DNA of 7,864 bases from Candidatus Parcubacteria bacterium (GTDB lineage Bacteria > Patescibacteriota > Minisyncoccia > UBA6257 > JAPLYJ01). Positions 5,293-7,864 of the stretch are shown here, one piece after another; the first letter of the stretch is position 1, and each line of letters opens with the position of its first letter. The DNA lies in assembly GCA_026395655.1 (NCBI GenBank), contig JAPLYJ010000023.1:1-7864 (forward strand), in the 5' to 3' direction. The translations under genes and the position numbers were made by a program. The notes beneath the pieces were generated by a model. That model made no database searches, was not told the DNA's origin, and saw nothing but the letters and a program-made list of their open reading frames with translations.

Positions 5293-5323
5293 AAAAGGAG
5301 TCGCAATTTGACTCCTTTTTTTT
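5293..5323. terminator. bidirectional terminator between the 97-aa gene and tRNA-Pro copy 1
   Basis: AAAAGGAGTC (5293-5302) pairs with GACTCCTTTT (5310-5319) across a seven-base loop and is followed by more T, a textbook terminator for the 97-aa gene. Read on the minus strand, the same stem is followed by GTTGTTTTT, so it can also end the tRNA-Pro transcript arriving from the right. tRNA copy 2 has no such terminator behind it. Confidence 0.85.
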
Positions 5324-5333
5324 ATTCTAATAT

Positions 5334-5409
5334 TGGTCGGGCTGGTGGGACTTGAACCCACGGCCTCACCCACCCCATAGGTGCGCGCTACCAACTGCGC
5401 CACAGCCCG
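5334..5409 (-). tRNA. tRNA-Pro (anticodon GGG), copy 1
   Basis: A 76-nt cloverleaf including an encoded CCA end. Acceptor CGGGCTG pairs with CAGCCCG; D-stem GCGC/GCGC encloses AGTTGGTA; anticodon stem CACCT/GGGTG (one G-T pair) presents loop ATGGGGT with anticodon GGG; T-arm GTGGG-TTCAAGT-CCCAC is perfect; discriminator A. It reads the CCC proline codon and, by wobble, CCU. The sequence is identical to the second copy at 7165-7240. Upstream on its strand lies only a ferredoxin remnant, so its own transcription is uncertain, but a terminator follows it. Confidence 0.95.
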
Positions 5410-5415
5410 ATGTGT

Positions 5416-5481
5416 TTATTCTAATATATTGATAGCCTGGGCAGGACAACTTTCTTTGGCATTTTTTACATTAATTTCATT
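5416..5481 (-). pseudogene. remnant of ferredoxin gene (last 21 codons)
   Basis: The frame encodes the same C-terminal residues as the intact ferredoxin (KESCPAQAINILE with its TAA), including the distal cluster cysteine, and differs by one synonymous base. Similarity ends after codon 21 from the end, and an in-frame TAG occurs two codons further upstream. It cannot form a cluster without the CxxCxxC part and is a by-product of the duplication. Confidence 0.85.
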
Positions 5482-5550
5482 CTCAATCTATCTATATCGT
5501 AAAATATAGTGTAAAAATCAAATTTTACCGCTTAATCATTGAATATTATT

Positions 5551-5578
5551 TTTACAAGATTTTCAATTATCTTGTAAA
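5551..5578 (-). terminator. AT-rich hairpin overlapping the AlbA_2 gene stop
   Basis: TTTACAAGAT and ATCTTGTAAA form a perfect 10-bp inverted repeat around an eight-base loop. The stop TAA (5569-5567) lies at the junction of stem and loop. The sequence beyond on the minus strand (AATAATATT) is AT-rich but lacks a true T run, so termination may be weak. Confidence 0.45.
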
Positions 5579-7024
5579 TTTTCTTGTCTCTATCTCGTTG
5601 TTATTTGGTAACCTATATTTCGTTTCTTTTACATAACCGCTTTGAGGTTTAATTTGGACGATTAATCCTTGCTCAACCCATTTTTTAAAAATTTGCGTCA
5701 TCTTATCCCGCTGCTCGGTTCCAGTTATTTTACGAGCCTCTGCATTGGCTATATATTTATTTTTCTCAAGATAATCGCTTATTTTCTGCCATTCGGTAGC
5801 AACAAACTCATTAATCAATACTACTCGCACAGAATCTTTAAGATGGGGGTACGTAATAAAAATTGGTGGATATAAATTTTGAGCTTTCATCTCTGCCCGC
5901 ATAGCCCGAACGCCTTCATTTTGATCAAGATTAGGCCTATTAGAATATTCGCGTAAAATTTTAACAAGCAAATCATTCCTATACCCATCAGCTCGTACCT
6001 TGCCAATATTACTTGCTGTTATATTAAACGGTAACAGTCCTGGATTTTCAATTTCAATCCTATCTTCAAAAACCTTTATCTCTATGTCTCTTTTTAAAAA
6101 ATAATCTCTATGTATGACAGCATTAGTAATAGCTTCTTTTATCGCTCGTTCAGGAATTTTATATTTATTAATAAAGCCCGAATGAGGAATGGTAATTCCC
6201 GCTCGCAATAACCGCAATACAAATTCTTGCGCGTCATTGATAATTTTAATGATTGGTCCATGCATTGTTTCTGGAACACTTACTAAATTAGGCGTATTAC
6301 CTATTTTTTCAATCTTTCCAGAATATTGAAATATTCTAATAGTACATTTCGTATCCATTAAATTTGTGGGATATTCAGCAAATAAAAGCACCGCTGCTCT
6401 TGTTGGCAATAAATAATTTTGATCATCTTTTCTTGCTAAGCCGGTTTTTTCCAAAACATCTTTAATATCTGTTTCTAAAATTTTCCGCGAATTTTTCCAT
6501 TCATGATAATAACTAGTGTCCAATAATGAAAAATCAACTTTAACCAATTCAATATCTGCCCGTTTAAAACCTTTGGCATACGAAAAAGTTACAACCTCAT
6601 GGGGGTTTAATTCAATATTGCTCTTTTGCTGACGCAAAATAACTTTATTATTAAAATGACGAAAGTCATCATTGCATTTAGGAATAAAAACCAAAGCAAT
6701 GCTTTTTTTTATTTCTTCAATAAAAATTATTTGTGGAGGCCATATACCCGAGAGAGGAGGAATTACTTTTTGAATTTCACGACCAATCGCATCAAAATTT
6801 TCCTTGCTTTCTTCTATGCCAAACAATCTATCTAAACCTTTTTTATCTGTCTTCTCTGGATCATCAACTCCAAGTACGATTGTTCCACCTTCTGCATTAG
6901 CCATAGCAACTATAGTCTCAACAATCTTTCTTACGGCATTTTCCCCACCTAATCGTTTAAATTCAGTCGTTTGATCTTCTTCTGGAACATTAATCAATAA
7001 TTTTAATAATTCTTTTTTATCCAT
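5567..7024 (-). CDS. Schlafen AlbA_2 domain / GHKL ATPase / winged-helix protein (often annotated RecG-like or putative DNA-binding)
   Basis: A 485-residue cytoplasmic protein of three parts. Residues about 17-145 form the AlbA_2 (Schlafen) domain, with TTEFKRLGG and the typical IVETIVAMANAEGGTIVLGVDD (35-55). Residues about 295-380 match the HATPase_c_4 module found in such proteins: ERAIKEAITNAVIHRDY (292-308) with the E-x3-N type helix, IEIENPGLLP (323-332) and NEGVRAMR (369-376). Residues 412-470 look like a winged helix (WQKISDYLEKNKYI, then IFKKWVEQGLIVQI). AlbA_2 proteins bind or cleave nucleic acid and many serve as regulators or defence components; which applies here is not visible. 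RecG annotation for this family is a misnomer, as no helicase motifs are present. It is the sole gene between two tRNA-Pro repeats and so is probable cargo. The ATG at 7024 lacks a Shine-Dalgarno sequence. Confidence 0.88.
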   Translation of the reverse strand: MDKKELLKLLINVPEEDQTTEFKRLGGENAVRKIVETIVAMANAEGGTIVLGVDDPEKTDKKGLDRLFGIEESKENFDAIGREIQKVIPPLSGIWPPQIIFIEEIKKSIALVFIPKCNDDFRHFNNKVILRQQKSNIELNPHEVVTFSYAKGFKRADIELVKVDFSLLDTSYYHEWKNSRKILETDIKDVLEKTGLARKDDQNYLLPTRAAVLLFAEYPTNLMDTKCTIRIFQYSGKIEKIGNTPNLVSVPETMHGPIIKIINDAQEFVLRLLRAGITIPHSGFINKYKIPERAIKEAITNAVIHRDYFLKRDIEIKVFEDRIEIENPGLLPFNITASNIGKVRADGYRNDLLVKILREYSNRPNLDQNEGVRAMRAEMKAQNLYPPIFITYPHLKDSVRVVLINEFVATEWQKISDYLEKNKYIANAEARKITGTEQRDKMTQIFKKWVEQGLIVQIKPQSGYVKETKYRLPNNNEIETRKFTR

Positions 7025-7062
7025 AATAATATTTATTTATTAATCTCAATAATCTTAGTAGT

Positions 7063-7093
7063 ATTATCAAGAATATAGTTTAAATTATGTCAA
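7063..7093 (-). promoter_or_regulatory. candidate promoter of the AlbA_2 gene
   Basis: On the minus strand a perfect TTGACA (7093-7088) is followed by GATAAT (7068-7063) after 19 bases, or by the overlapping TGATAA after 18. The spacing is slightly long. A start near 7056 would give a leader of about 30 nt. It lies inside the inserted segment, so the cargo gene appears able to drive its own expression. Confidence 0.4.
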
Positions 7094-7162
7094 ATATAAC
7101 TTTAATAACTGTATTTTAACAAATATCAGTTAATTTTGATAGTTTATTTTAAGAAAATCTAA

Positions 7163-7315
7163 ATTGGTCGGGCTGGTGGGACTTGAACCCACGGCCTCAC
7201 CCACCCCATAGGTGCGCGCTACCAACTGCGCCACAGCCCGATGTGTTTTATTCTAATATATTGATAGCCTGGGCGGGACAACTTTCTTTGGCATTTTTTA
7301 CATTAATTTCATTCT
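7163..7315. repeat. direct repeat copy 2: tRNA-Pro plus ferredoxin 3' end
   Basis: The 153-bp partner of the repeat at 5332-5483, in the same orientation. This copy is continuous with the full ferredoxin gene and with rpmB upstream of it, so the ferredoxin side is the native one here. On the tRNA side it opens directly into the inserted segment. Confidence 0.95.
7165..7240 (-). tRNA. tRNA-Pro (anticodon GGG), copy 2
   Basis: Identical in sequence and structure to the copy at 5334-5409, with encoded CCA. It begins seven bases after the ferredoxin stop codon, with no promoter in between, so it must be cut out of a longer rpmB-ferredoxin-tRNA transcript. No hairpin terminator is visible behind it, so read-through into the inserted segment upstream of the AlbA_2 gene is possible. 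Confidence 0.95.
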
Positions 7316-7439
7316 TTTCTACATCAATATTATCCTTCACAGAAGATTTATTTTCTTTTAATTCAAAAACCTCAGGGCAAAGACCAACACACAACCCACA
7401 ACCTAAACATTTTTCTTTGACTATTTCTATTTTTCCCAT
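7248..7439 (-). CDS. single-cluster [4Fe-4S] ferredoxin
   Basis: A 63-residue cytoplasmic electron carrier. The first cluster cysteines are C11, C14 and C17 in CLGCGLC, with C21 in CP just after, and the fourth ligand is C55 in ESCPAQAI. This is the pattern of monocluster ferredoxins such as that of Thermotoga, where the extra cysteine (C21 here) is not a ligand. The partner enzyme is not visible. The acidic, lysine-mixed middle part has no second CxxCxxC, so only one cluster is expected. It lies eight bases after rpmB and seven before tRNA-Pro, one transcript. No Shine-Dalgarno sequence precedes the ATG at 7439. Its last 21 codons are duplicated at 5416-5481. Confidence 0.92.
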   Translation of the reverse strand: MGKIEIVKEKCLGCGLCVGLCPEVFELKENKSSVKDNIDVEKNEINVKNAKESCPAQAINILE

Positions 7440-7447
7440 ATTCTAAA

Positions 7448-7645
7448 TTAATTCTTTTTAGATTTTTTAGCTAAAGTTTTTAAACATTTAACACAAACCT
7501 TGATTCTTTTACCATCGGCATCTTTGGTCCATTGCAAATTAGGCAGTTGACGATGAGTAGAAGTCGGATTATACCTAGATCTCGCTTTTACTCTGTTAAC
7601 AGCTACATTGTATCTTTTATCACATAAAGGGCACACTTTTGACAT
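7448..7645 (-). CDS. rpmB: 50S ribosomal protein bL28
   Basis: A 65-residue basic protein of the large ribosomal subunit. MSKVCPLCDKRYNVAVNRVKAR gives the typical N-terminus, HRQLPNLQWTKDADGKRIKVCVKCLKTL the C-terminal half. The pairs C5-x2-C8 and C51-x2-C54 show the zinc-ribbon (C+) form of bL28. The length is normal for this form. It is the first gene of the rpmB-ferredoxin-tRNA-Pro unit, and a well-placed promoter lies about 40 bp upstream. The ATG lacks a Shine-Dalgarno sequence. Confidence 0.95.
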   Translation of the reverse strand: MSKVCPLCDKRYNVAVNRVKARSRYNPTSTHRQLPNLQWTKDADGKRIKVCVKCLKTLAKKSKKN

Positions 7646-7685
7646 GTTTTTTATTTTCTATTAATTTTTTTATTACGCAGACCAT

Positions 7686-7714
7686 AATATATCAGAAAAT
7701 ATCTATATGGTCAA
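7686..7714 (-). promoter_or_regulatory. predicted promoter of rpmB-ferredoxin-tRNA-Pro
   Basis: TTGACC (7714-7709) is followed after exactly 17 bases by TATATT (7691-7686) on the minus strand. Transcription would start near 7680, giving a leader of about 35 nt that is almost free of G. The promoter lies between the rpmB ATG and the end of the IS30-family element, so the insertion seems to have spared it. Confidence 0.65.
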
Positions 7715-7726
7715 TATTTCGCATAC

Positions 7727-7864
7727 TGAATTCAACCTACAAGTGCAACACTTCGTGTGTATATATTGTTAACATTGATATTAAACTTGTTAAGTTCTTT
7801 TGTAAATACTTCTAACGGGGTAAGCCAGCCAAGTCTCTTCCTTGGACGATTGTTAAGGTTATCT
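7727..7864 (-). mobile_element. end of an IS30-family insertion sequence
   Basis: The transposase 3' end runs to within a few bases of the likely element terminus. The segment from about 7727 (CTGAATTCAACCTACAAGTG and on) overlaps the stop codon and resembles the inverted repeats of IS30 elements, in which the repeat extends into the gene end. The exact boundary cannot be fixed without the other end. The element lies directly upstream of the rpmB promoter in the same direction. Confidence 0.6.
7732..7864 (-). CDS. IS30 family transposase, C-terminal end (cut by the window edge)
   Basis: The last 43 residues of a DDE transposase enter from the right edge. The signature LNNRPRKRLGWLTPLEVF is the hallmark C-terminal segment of IS30-family enzymes, which follows the catalytic glutamate lying outside the window. 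The frame ends TRSVALVG and TGA at 7734-7732. Transposition of this family is copy-out/paste-in, through a circular intermediate with abutted ends. The rest of the gene is not visible, so integrity cannot be judged. Confidence 0.9.
   Translation of the reverse strand, partial: DNLNNRPRKRLGWLTPLEVFTKELNKFNINVNNIYTRSVALVG

Larger units (their letters stand above)
5332..5483. repeat. direct repeat copy 1: tRNA-Pro plus ferredoxin 3' end
   Basis: About 152 bp that recur at 7163-7315 in the same orientation. The only differences I see are one base (A versus G at the third position of a ferredoxin proline codon, synonymous) and one T missing in the short gap between ferredoxin stop and tRNA. Similarity stops abruptly on both sides. 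This copy contains the whole tRNA but only the last 21 ferredoxin codons, so it is the derived end on the ferredoxin side. Confidence 0.95.
5332..7162. mobile_element. probable inserted accessory segment bounded by tRNA-Pro direct repeats
   Basis: The unit of 1831 bp comprises one repeat copy plus about 1.68 kb of unique DNA holding a single AlbA_2/ATPase gene. It splits what appears to be an ancestral rpmB-ferredoxin-tRNA-terminator locus. No integrase or transposase lies inside, and no terminal inverted repeats are evident. The repeat covers the entire tRNA and runs into the neighbouring gene, which is longer than a usual phage attachment core, so tandem duplication, homologous integration of a circle or a strain-mixture assembly effect are alternatives. 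Confidence 0.5.

Noticed and set aside
5567..7024. RecG-type DNA helicase, a common automatic label for this protein family
   Set aside because: No Walker A/DEAD-type helicase motifs; the sequence shows AlbA_2, a GHKL-like ATPase module and a winged helix.
7183..7446. 87-aa plus-strand frame over tRNA-Pro and ferredoxin
   Set aside because: It starts inside a tRNA gene and is antisense to a ferredoxin with intact cluster cysteines.
1..7864. CRISPR array or diversity-generating template repeat within the window
   Set aside because: No short regularly spaced repeats, and no second copy of the pilin C-terminal coding stretch; the only long repeat is the tRNA-Pro/ferredoxin pair.

Overview
The window reads as a small, AT-rich, tightly packed bacterial genome, most likely a Candidate Phyla Radiation (Patescibacteria) member. 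The signs are short genes, a DUF5661-type protein, a short M50 rhomboid-like zinc metalloprotease, a pseudopilin of the type common in these genomes, tiny intergenic gaps, and start codons mostly without a Shine-Dalgarno sequence. The phylum is an inference; no rRNA gene is present. TGA is used as a normal stop.

Left part (1-2493). A possible 3' end of an unidentified gene at the very edge faces a minus-strand pair, a DUF5661 protein followed by an M50 site-2-protease-like peptidase. Divergent from these is a two-gene plus-strand operon of translation-related methyltransferases: rlmE (23S rRNA 2'-O-methyltransferase) and prmC (release-factor glutamine methyltransferase).

Middle part (2527-4324). 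Two minus-strand genes encode surface or envelope proteins. One is a type IV pilin-like protein carrying a C-terminal DUF1566/Lcl-type (C-type-lectin-like) domain. The other is a membrane-anchored PsbP-like protein. The pilin gene has a consensus -35 and -10 separated by a spacer that contains a run of 11 G. This arrangement suggests phase-variable transcription by slipped-strand mispairing.

Region 4413-5323 holds three consecutive short plus-strand transcription units, each with its own TTGACA promoter and strong intrinsic terminator. The first is a roughly 100-nt presumptive small RNA. The other two encode small proteins of unknown function (87 and 97 aa) that look like divergent tandem paralogues. 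These two alone in the window have perfect AAGGAGG ribosome-binding sites.

Right part (5332-7864). An rpmB-ferredoxin-tRNA-Pro(GGG) operon is read on the minus strand. The tRNA gene plus the 3' end of the ferredoxin gene is present twice as a near-identical direct repeat of about 152 bp. Between the copies is a segment of about 1.7 kb with one gene, a Schlafen AlbA_2/GHKL-ATPase/winged-helix protein of the kind often found as accessory, defence-like cargo. Excision between the repeats would restore a continuous rpmB-fdx-tRNA-terminator locus. The window ends in the C-terminus of an IS30-family transposase just upstream of the rpmB promoter.
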